NCBI GenBank assembly: GCA_041586155.1
Contig: JBFHAT010000003.1
Location: 1 to 64,000, forward strand
Origin: JBFGJH01 sp041586155
GTDB taxonomy: Bacteria; Actinomycetota; Acidimicrobiia; Spongiisociales; JAENVV01
Length of the DNA stretch: 64,000 bases
Direction: 5' to 3'
Program-made: the position numbers and the translations under genes
The notes under the pieces: model-generated
Databases searched by the model: none
Told to the model about the DNA's origin: nothing
The model's input: the letters and a program-made list of their open reading frames with translations, nothing else
In this document: positions 17,456 to 25,948 of the stretch, in pieces
How positions within the stretch are numbered: position 1 is the first letter of the stretch
Layout: each line of letters begins with the position of its first letter

Positions 17456-17917
17456 GTGGATCTCAGCGAACATCCGGCACTCTCGCCTACCGTCGATTTC
17501 GGGCTCATCGCCGATGCCGTACAAGCGTCGAGTGGCAAGCTGTTCGTGTTGGGAGGCGGATGGGACACCCTCACACTCGCCCGCCTGCCGGCCCGCCATC
17601 GGAGCCTTGCCCTCGGGCTGAGGATCGTGGTCCCTTGGACATATCACGGGCAAACCGTTCAGCTCGACATCGATCTCCAAGACGAGGATGGGCATTCCGT
17701 CTTCAGGTCGGGCACCGTTCGCCACTCGTTTCCGGTTCGCAGGTCTCCTTCTGCCATCGAAGGTGATTCGATCGGGATGGTGCAGGCCTTCACGTTCAAC
17801 AACGTGCCGTTCCAACAACCCGGCGGCTATGCGTTCGTCGTGTCCCTCGACGGCGTCGAGCGCAAGCGCATCCGATTCAGAGTGCGGGAAGCCCCCAGAT
17901 CGCAGCCAGAGTCGTAG
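17456..17917 (+). CDS. Small DUF6941-like protein
   Basis: 153 residues from a GTG that directly abuts the stop of the sugar transferase gene, so it is read from the same transcript. The segment DFGLIADAVQASSGKLFVLGGGWDTL, followed by a beta-rich sequence ending FVVSLDGVERKRIRFRV, resembles the uncharacterised DUF6941 family as I remember it; no activity is known. No signal peptide or membrane helix, so probably cytosolic. Likely an immunoglobulin-like beta sandwich, but this is inference. Confidence 0.65.
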   Translation: MDLSEHPALSPTVDFGLIADAVQASSGKLFVLGGGWDTLTLARLPARHRSLALGLRIVVPWTYHGQTVQLDIDLQDEDGHSVFRSGTVRHSFPVRRSPSAIEGDSIGMVQAFTFNNVPFQQPGGYAFVVSLDGVERKRIRFRVREAPRSQPES

Positions 17918-17926
17918 GCTTGGGTC

Positions 17927-19027
17927 GTGGACTACGGCGAGTTGATCGCAGCGGCACGAAGCCAGGTCGAAGAAGTTGGGCCGTCCGGCTTCGCCGCGAG
18001 CGACCGCGTGATCATCGACGTACGTGACAGCCACGAAACGGCCGCAGGGGTGATCAGCGGGGCGATCGCCCTCTCGCGCGGGATGTTGGAAGGGCGGATC
18101 GGCGACCTGGTGCCGGATCGCTCGACACCCATTGGTGTCTACTGCACGTCGGGAGCCCGCTCGGCGCTCGCAGCATTATCGCTGTCTGCGATGGGCTACT
18201 CGGCTGTCGTGTCGCTCGAGGGCGGGTTCGACGCCTGGAAGGCCGAGGGTCGCCCATGGGACATCCCCGACATCCTGAGCGATGACCAGACGGCCCGGTA
18301 TGCCCGCCATACCCGGCTGGCCGAAGTCGGACCAGACGGACAGCGAGCCTTACTGGCGGCGAAGGTGGCAGTCGTTGGAGCCGGAGGATTGGGCTCGCCG
18401 GCGCTGCTCTACCTCGCGGCCGCCGGTGTGGGCACAATCACCGTGATCGACCATGACCACGTCGACGTCACGAACCTGCAGCGCCAGGTGGTCCACACGA
18501 TCGATCGAGTCGGCATGGCCAAGACCGCCTCGGGCAGGAGGGCCGTCGAAGCAATCAACCGCGACGTGATGGTCGTGGAACACCCGACGCGCCTGACCGC
18601 CAGTAACGCCTTCGATCTACTCGGCGGCCACGATGTGATCGTCGACGGGACCGACAATCTGGCTGCCCGATACGTGATCGGTGATGCGGCGCGTCGGATG
18701 GGTATCCCGGCTGTCCACGGATCGGTGTTTCGATTCGAAGGGCAAGTCACCGTGTTCGGGCCGACAGGTCCGTGCTATCGATGTCTCTTCCCCGACATGC
18801 CGCCGCCCGAGCTGGCGCCCAACTGCGCAGACGCCGGGGTCCTGGGGGTCGTACCTGCAGTCATCGGTTCCCTGCAAGCCGCTGAAGCCATCAAGCTCAT
18901 CCTGGGCATCGGCGACTCCTTGACCGGGAGGCTTCTGCTGTATGACGCGCTTCGCCAGGAGTTCACAGAGCTGCGTGTGGCTCAGGCAGACGAATGTGTC
19001 GGCTGCGGGGGAGTGATGGCGGGCTAG
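17927..19027 (+). CDS. Rhodanese-MoeB/ThiF fusion (sulfur-carrier adenylyltransferase)
   Basis: 366 residues from GTG 17927. Residues ~1-115 are a rhodanese domain with active-site loop YCTSGARS. Residues ~118-366 are an E1-like domain with GAGGLGSPALLYLAAAGVG, DHDHVDVTNLQRQ and the zinc cysteines GPCYRCLFPD and DECVGCGG. Such enzymes adenylate the C-terminal Gly of MoaD/ThiS-like carriers, and the rhodanese delivers sulfur. In well-known MoeZ proteins the rhodanese is C-terminal; here it is N-terminal. TAGGCT (17915-17920) lies 6 nt before the start, suggesting a leaderless transcript. Confidence 0.88.
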   Translation: MDYGELIAAARSQVEEVGPSGFAASDRVIIDVRDSHETAAGVISGAIALSRGMLEGRIGDLVPDRSTPIGVYCTSGARSALAALSLSAMGYSAVVSLEGGFDAWKAEGRPWDIPDILSDDQTARYARHTRLAEVGPDGQRALLAAKVAVVGAGGLGSPALLYLAAAGVGTITVIDHDHVDVTNLQRQVVHTIDRVGMAKTASGRRAVEAINRDVMVVEHPTRLTASNAFDLLGGHDVIVDGTDNLAARYVIGDAARRMGIPAVHGSVFRFEGQVTVFGPTGPCYRCLFPDMPPPELAPNCADAGVLGVVPAVIGSLQAAEAIKLILGIGDSLTGRLLLYDALRQEFTELRVAQADECVGCGGVMAG

Positions 19028-19381
19028 CCGGACGACTTCCAGGCGATCCAGTCGCCCATGAGTTGCTCCAAATCAGGCTGAGCGTCGCGTATTTCGTCCT
19101 TGTCCCCGAACCGCATCACCCTCGCGGTGTCGCCGTCGCCTTCCAGCCGGGGGTGATCGCCTGGGATCTTCGCCCCGGTGTGAAACAGCAGGCTGACGAA
19201 CCTCTTGGCTGGGTTGAAGCTGGCGATGGCCCTCGAACATGAACGTGGGCGTCGACCATTTGATGGTTTCGGTGATGCGGTCGTCGACCCCGAGGATGAT
19301 CGAACGCACCATCTGCATCTCTTCTTCGAGAGGATGCTGCTTGTCCATGAACCAGGCGTCGATGTCGGGATTGACCGGCAC
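19024..19381 (-). pseudogene. DUF1801-family gene with a frameshift
   Basis: The first ~50 codons from GTG 19381 give PDIDAWFMDKQHPLEEEMQM and TETIKWSTPTFMFEG. The same strand then continues the family in another frame: ASFNPAKRFVSLLFHTGAKI, then DGDTARVMRFGDKDE and LMGDWIAWKSSG, ending TAG at 19024. The break is near 19228 and needs one extra base or two missing bases. Joined, the parts give a ~118-residue DUF1801 protein (iron-chaperone Fra/YdhG-like fold, function unclear). The conserved downstream reading frame suggests either a very recent mutation or a sequencing indel. The 3' end overlaps the stop of the convergent MoeB gene. Confidence 0.75.
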
Positions 19382-19390
19382 CCGGCGAGC

Positions 19391-20002
19391 CTACCTGGAC
19401 CCGAGCTGGCCCATCAGATCGGCCGAGGCAGCATCGAGGAGCGACGCGAGAAGGGCGGCTTGGTCGGACGACGTAGATGATGAAAGCAGGCGCTGCGAGT
19501 CGAGCGCGCCCAGCGGCGCAAGGGCGCAGAGCTGGTCGAGCGCGACCGCAGGCTCCCGACTCATCTCGAAGTCGAGCGGCCCCACGTCCACGCCGGATTC
19601 ACTCACCAATGCCAGGTGCCGTCGCAGCTTCTGATCCAGATCGGCGATGGGTAGGTCGGTCTCGAGCGGACGGTCGAACGGCTCGACGACGGCGCGTGGG
19701 TAAGGTGCGTCGTCCAGCCACTGGGCCACTCGGAACCGATCGGTCCCGACGGAGACCACGGCCTGGTGACCGTCCGGAAGGCTCGCGGCATGCACGATCT
19801 CGGCCATGCAACCGATGTCGAACCTGACGTCGCCGCCCCCGACTTCGAAGCCGCGCTCGATCAGCACGACGCCAAACGCTCCGTCGTCGGCGAGACACTC
19901 TGCGATCATCTCCAGATAGCGCGGCTCGAAGATCCGCAGCGGGAGCACCATCGTCGGAAACAGGACCGTCCCCAGCGGGAACATCCGAGTGAACCCCTTC
20001 AC
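19391..20002 (-). CDS. Lon substrate-binding-domain (LON/PUA-like) protein
   Basis: 203 residues from GTG 20002; an internal ATG at 19984 starting MFPLGTVLFPTMVLPLRIFE fits the family start better and may be the real one. The LON N-terminal domain features are present: FPLGTVLFP, LRIFEPRYLEM and GCMAEIVHAASLPDG. Free-standing LON-domain proteins lack the ATPase and protease parts of Lon and have no settled role. It ends 10 nt before the frameshifted DUF1801 gene and could be co-transcribed with it. Cytosolic. Confidence 0.82.
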   Translation of the reverse strand: MKGFTRMFPLGTVLFPTMVLPLRIFEPRYLEMIAECLADDGAFGVVLIERGFEVGGGDVRFDIGCMAEIVHAASLPDGHQAVVSVGTDRFRVAQWLDDAPYPRAVVEPFDRPLETDLPIADLDQKLRRHLALVSESGVDVGPLDFEMSREPAVALDQLCALAPLGALDSQRLLSSSTSSDQAALLASLLDAASADLMGQLGSR

Positions 20003-20077
20003 GCAGCCAATCGTAGGCGACCATGCCGGCTACCACGATCGGCGTCGACCGCCCCGAGCCGCCCTAACCTTGCCGTG

Positions 20078-21007
20078 GTGAGAGCCGAGGCGTTTCGCGA
20101 TCTGGACCGGTATCCCGCGGTCCGCTTCTGGCGGCGGTTCACGTCGGCAGGGCCGGGTGTGCTGGCGGCAGCCGTCGCCTACAACCTCTTTTTCGCGTTC
20201 GTACCGGGCCTGGCGGCCGTGCTGGCGGGGGCTTCGATCCTCGGCCGTGATGACGACGCCATCGCCCAGACAGGACGAATCCTCGACCGTATCGCCCCGG
20301 GGAGTGTTTCTGACTTCGTCAGCGAACAGCTCCTCCCGGACGTCGCCTCGACGGTGGCCCAGTCACAAGGCCTGTTCATTCCCATCTCCGCGCTCATTTC
20401 ACTTTTTCTGGCGACGAGGGCGGTCGTGACCCTGCAACGGGTGCTGGCGCGGATAGAGGGGATGGAAGAGGACCGCCCCTGGTGGAAGCATCGGATCATC
20501 TCGCTGGCGCTGACGCTCGGCGCCATCCTCGCGCTGGTGTCGAGTGTGGTGCTGATCGTGGCTGGCGACACGCTGGCCGCCTGGCTGTCCCACCTCGTCG
20601 AGGCCGGCTGGATCGTCGACCTCTGGCAGGCAGTTGCCTTGCCCATCGGCTCGGTTTCGGTGTTGTTGTTCCTCGTGGCGCTCTACCGATTCGGTCCGCC
20701 TCGCCGCCTGCCGGGAATGTGGCTGGCGTCGGTGCTCTCGACCATCGGCGCCATCGGCGCCTCCCTGTTGTTCCGTCTCTACCTGGAGCGGGTCGGGTCC
20801 TTCGGTGGCACCATCGCCGTGTTCGGGACCGTGGCGATCTGGCTGCTGTGGTTGTACCTGATTTCGTACGTCATCATCATCTCGGCGGCCTTTGCGGCGT
20901 CGATCAGCCGGCGACTCCAGCGCCGCCGAGTCGGCAACATGGATCCTGCGACGGAAGAGATCGATCTGGGACTCGATGACCTCGAACAGGAGCTGGCAGC
21001 CGACTGA
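20078..21007 (+). CDS. YihY/BrkB family inner-membrane protein
   Basis: 309 residues from GTG 20078 (a second GTG sits one codon upstream at 20075). Six hydrophobic segments are spaced as in YihY/BrkB proteins: AAAVAYNLFFAFVPGLAAVL, LFIPISALISLFLATRAV, IISLALTLGAILALVSSVVL and so on to AIWLLWLYLISYVIIISAAF. These proteins were once thought to be RNase BN, which is wrong; their function is unknown. TAACCT (20065-20070) lies 7 nt before the GTG, consistent with a leaderless start. The stop overlaps the ATG of the first ABC gene by one base (TGATG), so it heads a three-gene operon. Confidence 0.85.
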   Translation: MRAEAFRDLDRYPAVRFWRRFTSAGPGVLAAAVAYNLFFAFVPGLAAVLAGASILGRDDDAIAQTGRILDRIAPGSVSDFVSEQLLPDVASTVAQSQGLFIPISALISLFLATRAVVTLQRVLARIEGMEEDRPWWKHRIISLALTLGAILALVSSVVLIVAGDTLAAWLSHLVEAGWIVDLWQAVALPIGSVSVLLFLVALYRFGPPRRLPGMWLASVLSTIGAIGASLLFRLYLERVGSFGGTIAVFGTVAIWLLWLYLISYVIIISAAFAASISRRLQRRRVGNMDPATEEIDLGLDDLEQELAAD

Positions 21008-22755
21008 TGCCCACCTTGTTTGAGCCGGCCACCCGACGCGGCTTGCGCCTATTGGTCGCGACCCTCCTCCGCCATCGGACGGTGTCCACGGCGTCGGTGA
21101 TCTCGGCCCTGGTATGGATGGCGATGGTCATCGTGGTTCCCATCCTGACCAAACAGGTCATTGACCGCGCGATCAATGCGGGTGAGCGACCGCTACTCAC
21201 CACACTGACCGTCCTGCTGTTGATCGCAGGGTTTCTCAAGGCGATGGGGGTGGGAGGCCGACGCTATTTCGCATTCCTTCTGAGCTACCGAGCCGAGACC
21301 GAGCTCCGCAACAAGGTCTTCGAACATTCGCAAAGGCTTGCGTTCTCGTTCCACGACCGCACCCCCGCCGGCGAGCTGATGTCGCGGGCGAGCAACGACC
21401 TGAGCCAGGTCCGGCTCATCTTCGCGATGCTTCCCATCACCGTCGCCAATCTCGTCATGTTCTTGGCGGTCGTCGTGGTCATGGTTCGGCTCGATCTCGT
21501 CATGGGAGCAATCGTCGCCTCGTCGATCCCGGTGCTGCTGGTCCTCGCCAACCTCTACGCCAATAGAACCATCGAGATCTCACGCCGGCTGCAGCAAGAC
21601 ATGGCCGATCACGCCTCAGTCGTCGAAGAAGCGCTGGCCGGCATCAGGGTCGTCCGCTCGTATGCGGCCGAGAGCCAAGAGACCGACCGAGTGCGAACCG
21701 TGGCTGGCTCCATCTACCGCTCCGCCACCACCCTCATCCGCAACCGGGCGGTGTTCGTGCCGCTATTCGATCTCATTGCTCCGCTCGCAGCCGTTGCCAT
21801 CGTGCTGGTGGGCGGGCTGCGAGTGATCGACGGGTCGATGACCATCGGTGATGTGGCAGCGTTCCTCGAGTACACCGTGATCCTCAACTTCCCGCTCCGG
21901 CTCACGGGATGGTTCTTCGCAGAGCTACCGAGGGCCGCCGCGGCCAGCCTGCGCGTCACCGACTTGTTGGGAACGGCTCCCGACATCGAGGACGCAGCCC
22001 ATCCGGAGCCGGTTCCGCCGGGCGCCGGACGGGTGGAGTTTCGCAGCGTCGAGTTCGCCTACGACGGAGGCCCTCCCGTCCTCCGGGGAGTAGACCTCAC
22101 GATCGAGCCCGGCCAGGCCGTGGCCATCGTGGGAGCGACCGGTTCGGGGAAGACCACCCTGGCTCATCTCATTCCGCGCTTCTACGATCCCAGCGCCGGA
22201 GCAGTGCGAATCGACGGCGTCGACGTCGCCGCGCTCAGGTTGCAGGACCTGCGCTCACTCGTTTCGGTGGCGTTCGAGGATCCATTCCTGTTCTCGGCGA
22301 GTGTGCGTGACAACATCGCGTTCGGAGCGCCCGACGCCTCCGATGAGCAAGTGCGACTCGCCGCCCGCCTGGTACAAGCCGACGAATTCATCCGCGCCCT
22401 CCCCGACGAATATGACACCGTGGTCGGAGAGCGCGGCTTCTCTCTCTCGGGGGGTCAGCGACAGAGGATCGCCCTCGCCCGTGCGGTTCTCCGCGATCCG
22501 CGAGTGCTCATCCTCGACGACGCCACTTCCTCCGTCGATGCGGTCACGGAGGAGGAGATCCGTCACGCCCTCCAGCGGGTCATGGCCGGCCGTACCACCA
22601 TCATCATCGCCCACCGGGCGGCCACCCTTCGTCTCGTCGACCAGGTGGTCTTCATCGACGAGGGACGGATCGCAGCGGTCGGTCCCCACGATCAGTTGCT
22701 GAAGACGGCGCCACGATACGGCGAGGTCCTGGTCGAAACCACGGAGATCTCCTGA
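21007..22755 (+). CDS. ABC exporter subunit A (fused membrane and ATPase domains)
   Basis: 582 residues. Residues ~1-320 are a six-helix exporter membrane domain (LFEHSQRLAF-like coupling helix region FEHSQRLAFSFHDRTPAGEL). Residues ~340-580 are the nucleotide-binding domain: Walker A GATGSGKTT, signature SLSGGQRQR, Walker B LILDDATSSVD, switch His in IIAHR. The residue after the Walker B Asp is Asp where catalytic Glu is expected, so its own ATP site should hydrolyse poorly. The gene overlaps both neighbours by one base and pairs with the next gene as a heterodimer. Substrate unknown; lipids or drugs are usual in this class. Confidence 0.9.
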   Translation: MPTLFEPATRRGLRLLVATLLRHRTVSTASVISALVWMAMVIVVPILTKQVIDRAINAGERPLLTTLTVLLLIAGFLKAMGVGGRRYFAFLLSYRAETELRNKVFEHSQRLAFSFHDRTPAGELMSRASNDLSQVRLIFAMLPITVANLVMFLAVVVVMVRLDLVMGAIVASSIPVLLVLANLYANRTIEISRRLQQDMADHASVVEEALAGIRVVRSYAAESQETDRVRTVAGSIYRSATTLIRNRAVFVPLFDLIAPLAAVAIVLVGGLRVIDGSMTIGDVAAFLEYTVILNFPLRLTGWFFAELPRAAAASLRVTDLLGTAPDIEDAAHPEPVPPGAGRVEFRSVEFAYDGGPPVLRGVDLTIEPGQAVAIVGATGSGKTTLAHLIPRFYDPSAGAVRIDGVDVAALRLQDLRSLVSVAFEDPFLFSASVRDNIAFGAPDASDEQVRLAARLVQADEFIRALPDEYDTVVGERGFSLSGGQRQRIALARAVLRDPRVLILDDATSSVDAVTEEEIRHALQRVMAGRTTIIIAHRAATLRLVDQVVFIDEGRIAAVGPHDQLLKTAPRYGEVLVETTEIS

Positions 22756-24527
22756 TGTACGCCCGATTCGGTGCAGGCCAGGATAGGGACGCCACTGCGC
22801 TGCAGCTCCTGCGGCGCTTGGCGCCGTACAGCCGCCACGTGCGAGGAGCGGTTGTCGGAGGCGTGAGTGCCGCCGTCGTGGGCACCCTCGCCCGAGTGGC
22901 CGTACCGGCGCTGGTGGCGCGGGCCATCGACAAGGGGATGGTGGCCGGGGATCGATCGAGCCTCATTCAAACTGGTCTGTGGTTGTTCGTAGTCGTCACG
23001 CTGCAGTACGGTGCCGGCGCAATCTCGGAGCTGCTGGTGGGGAATGCAGGGGAACGAGTCCTGCGCGAACTCCGAGTCGACTCCTTCGACCACCTCATCC
23101 GACTCGATCTCGACTACTTCTCGCGATCGAAGACGGGTGTGCTGGTCGCCCGCCTCACGTCCGACATCGAGGCGCTGACACAGTTCGCCAAAGAGGGCGC
23201 GATCAACGTGTTGACTTCGGTGCTCACTGTGACGGGCGTCACCGTGGCGCTGCTCGTCACCGATCTGCGGCTGGCCTTGGCCACCATCGCGTTGATGCCG
23301 GTGCTGGCAGTGATGTCGGTCGCATTCCGCCGAGTCGTTGGAACCGCATACCAGGAGGTTCGAGAGCACATCGGCCTCGTGCTCGGAGCGATACAAGAAG
23401 GACTGTCGGGAGTGAGAGTCGTGCAGGCCTATGGCCAGGAGAACCGGACGGCTCGCGAGTTCGGCGCTGTCAACGAGCGGTACTACGAAGCCAACGTCGA
23501 TGCGGCTCGGGCCATCTCGGTTTACTTTCCGGCAGTCGATTTCTTGAGAACCGTGGGGATCGCCGTGATCCTCTTCTATGGCGGGTCGTTGGTGCTCGAC
23601 CAGCGGCTGCCACTGGGTGTCCTCGTGGCCTTCCTGCTGTACCTCAACTGGTTCTTCGAGCCGATCGTGCAGCTGTCCAACGTCTACAACCTGATGCAGG
23701 CTGCGCTCGCCGCCCTGGCCAAACTGTTCGGAGTGCTCGATCGGCGGTCCACGGTGCCGGAGCCGATCGATCCCGCCGTACTCGACGAACCAGTCGGCGA
23801 GTTGGCGCTTCGCGACGTGACCTTCGGATATACCCGCGGCGAGCCGGTGATCGAGGGATTCGACCTGACCGTCCCGCCGGGCGAGCGGATTGCGTTGGTC
23901 GGCGCGACGGGCGCCGGCAAGAGCACCGTGGCCAAGCTGGCCGCCCGGTGGTACGACCCCGATCGGGGCGAGGCCGCCGTCGACGGCGTTCCCCTCCGGC
24001 GGCTCACGGGCCCCGACCTTCGCCAGATCATCGTCATGGTGCCGCAAGAGGGCTTCCTGTTCGCCGGAACCATCCGCCACAACCTGGCGTACGCTCGACC
24101 CAACACCTCCGAAACCGACCTCCGTCGCGTCGCAGAGTCGATCGGGGTGCTCGACTGGATCGATTCGCTGCCCGGCGGGTTCGACTATCAGGTGGGCGAA
24201 CGCGGCAACCGTCTGTCGGCCGGCGAACGTCAGCTGCTGGCCATCGGCCGGGCACTCGTGGCCGATCCGCGCGTGATCGTGCTGGATGAGGCCACTTCCA
24301 ACCTCGACCCCGAGACCGAGCGGGCAGTCGAGCTCGCGCTCGCAAAGCTGTTGCACGGAAGAACTGCGGTGATCATCGCACACCGACTGGACACCGCACG
24401 GCGCTCAGACCGGATCGTCGTCATGGATCGCGGCAGGATCGTAGAGGTCGGAACCCACGACGAGCTCGCTGGGATCGGAGGTCACTACGGCGAGTTGCTG
24501 GCGGCGTGGTCGACCCCGTTCAAGTAA
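22755..24527 (+). CDS. ABC exporter subunit B (fused membrane and ATPase domains)
   Basis: 590 residues starting at ATG 22755 (TGATG overlap with subunit A). An N-terminal six-helix exporter domain is followed by a nucleotide-binding domain with Walker A GATGAGKST, Walker B IVLDEATSNLD with the catalytic Glu, and IIAHR. The signature is LSAGERQ rather than LSGGQ. That altered signature faces the Glu-less Walker B of subunit A in the dimer, which gives one degenerate and one canonical ATP site as in known heterodimeric exporters. The stop TAA at 24527 is followed by 183 bp without a gene. Confidence 0.9.
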   Translation: MYARFGAGQDRDATALQLLRRLAPYSRHVRGAVVGGVSAAVVGTLARVAVPALVARAIDKGMVAGDRSSLIQTGLWLFVVVTLQYGAGAISELLVGNAGERVLRELRVDSFDHLIRLDLDYFSRSKTGVLVARLTSDIEALTQFAKEGAINVLTSVLTVTGVTVALLVTDLRLALATIALMPVLAVMSVAFRRVVGTAYQEVREHIGLVLGAIQEGLSGVRVVQAYGQENRTAREFGAVNERYYEANVDAARAISVYFPAVDFLRTVGIAVILFYGGSLVLDQRLPLGVLVAFLLYLNWFFEPIVQLSNVYNLMQAALAALAKLFGVLDRRSTVPEPIDPAVLDEPVGELALRDVTFGYTRGEPVIEGFDLTVPPGERIALVGATGAGKSTVAKLAARWYDPDRGEAAVDGVPLRRLTGPDLRQIIVMVPQEGFLFAGTIRHNLAYARPNTSETDLRRVAESIGVLDWIDSLPGGFDYQVGERGNRLSAGERQLLAIGRALVADPRVIVLDEATSNLDPETERAVELALAKLLHGRTAVIIAHRLDTARRSDRIVVMDRGRIVEVGTHDELAGIGGHYGELLAAWSTPFK

Positions 24528-24710
24528 TCGGGAAAAAATGCCGATACATCTTCCTTGCACACCGACAACCGAGATGGGTACGCTTCGGAAAGTCGTGCTG
24601 GGCCGGATGGGCGCCACGGAGAGTGGCGATGGTCCTGCGGGGATGCGGAGCGAGCACCCACCGGCGGTTCACGCCGGCGGCGCTCGGCCCAAGAGGGAGT
24701 AGAGGGGTAG

Positions 24711-25424
24711 ATGCGACTGGCGCAGAGACGAATCACGCTGGCAGCATTCGTGCTGCTCGCGCTCAGCCTCACGGTGCCGGCCGCCGGCGCCCAGATCCCG
24801 GACCCACCCGAGCGCACCGACCCGACCATCACCGACGCCGTCAACGTCGACGAGCCCGTCATCGACGACGAGCCCACTCCACCGGCGCCTCCCGTCATCG
24901 ACTACTCGTGGATGCCCGACCCCGACGACTTCGTCATTGTCTTCCCCCAACCGCAGATGAACTCGACCTTCGCCGACAGCTACGGCGCTCCCCGCAGCGA
25001 AAACCGGCTGCACATGGGCAACGACATCATGGGTGACAGGGGCGATCCGGTCGTCTCGATCGCCGACGGTCGGATCATCAAGATGACCACCTCGACGCGG
25101 GCGGGTTACTACATCGCCGTCGACCACGGCGACGGATACAGCTCGTACTACATCCACCTCAACAACGACGCTTCCGGAGACGACGGGCGCGGAGGAGCGG
25201 CGACGGCGTTTGCAGCGGGACTCGAGGTGGGAGATCCCGTCGCCGCCGGACAGGTGATCGGCTACGTGGGCGATAGCGGGAATGCCGAAGGAACCGCTCC
25301 GCACACCCACTTCGAGATTCGCTTTCACAACCGGGCCGTCGACCCCTACCCCTATCTGGTCGCCGCCCACGAACGCTGGCTGCTCGAACAGGAGATCGCC
25401 GCCGGCGTCACACCCTTCCGCTGA
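24711..25424 (+). CDS. Secreted M23-family metallopeptidase
   Basis: 237 residues with an AGAGGGG Shine-Dalgarno just upstream. Residues 1-27 form a signal peptide (ITLAAFVLLALSLTVPAAGA). An acidic Pro/Thr linker of ~45 residues follows, then the M23/LytM domain. The zinc ligands are present: H and D in RLHMGNDIMGD and the HTHFEIR motif. Members cleave peptide cross-links of peptidoglycan or act as regulators of wall hydrolases. Expected outside the membrane in the wall. The 183 bp upstream (24528-24710) hold no gene and no promoter I can define. Confidence 0.88.
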   Translation: MRLAQRRITLAAFVLLALSLTVPAAGAQIPDPPERTDPTITDAVNVDEPVIDDEPTPPAPPVIDYSWMPDPDDFVIVFPQPQMNSTFADSYGAPRSENRLHMGNDIMGDRGDPVVSIADGRIIKMTTSTRAGYYIAVDHGDGYSSYYIHLNNDASGDDGRGGAATAFAAGLEVGDPVAAGQVIGYVGDSGNAEGTAPHTHFEIRFHNRAVDPYPYLVAAHERWLLEQEIAAGVTPFR

Positions 25425-25447
25425 GCGGCGGCTCTATCGTTGGGGCC

Positions 25448-25900
25448 ATGCCCGTCCTGGTCGTAGGCGCCGACACTGCCCTCGGAGAGGTCATCGTTGA
25501 CCAGCTCGCCGGACGCCAAGGTGAGGTGCGCGCATTCGTATCGTCCGTCGAGTCCGGCGGCGCGCTACGTGCCAAAGGTGTGAAGGTCGCCCTCGGTGAC
25601 GTGTCCGACGCATCCCATGTCGAGGCCGCTTCCCTCAACTGCTTCTCGGTGGTGTTCATCTCCGAGGCGGCGATCGACGACCGGGAAAGGGCGTTCGCGG
25701 CCACCACCACCGACGTATACACCGGCTGGGCGTCCGCAGTGGACGCTTCCTCACCGCAGCGGGTGATCTGGGTGCGACACGACCGTGCGGACCCGCCCGA
25801 TATGTCCGTTGCCTTCGCCGTGGTCGACGCGGCCGGCCGGTCCCGCGACGACGTCGCCCAGGATGTCGTCCGTCTCGACGACCAGGCCACGCTGGACTGA
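25448..25900 (+). CDS. Short NAD(P)-binding Rossmann protein (atypical SDR-like)
   Basis: 150 residues. The start PVLVVGADTALGEVIVDQLA is a Rossmann nucleotide-binding strand-loop-helix with a GAxxALG variant of the glycine motif. A second strand pair (RAFVSSVESGGALRAKGVKV, LGDVSDASHVEAA) follows the NmrA/SDR layout. The protein is about half the usual SDR length and lacks a visible YxxxK active site, so it may be a regulator or a reduced binding protein. TATCGT (25435-25440) lies 7 nt before the ATG, suggesting leaderless expression. Confidence 0.65.
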   Translation: MPVLVVGADTALGEVIVDQLAGRQGEVRAFVSSVESGGALRAKGVKVALGDVSDASHVEAASLNCFSVVFISEAAIDDRERAFAATTTDVYTGWASAVDASSPQRVIWVRHDRADPPDMSVAFAVVDAAGRSRDDVAQDVVRLDDQATLD

Positions 25901-25948
25901 AGGGCTATGCGCATAAGCGAGTAGAGTGGTCGGTTCCGCCGGAGGACC

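Noticed and set aside
22692..24383. Minus-strand frame of 563 codons
   Set aside because: Antisense to the second ABC subunit, which has all its motifs.
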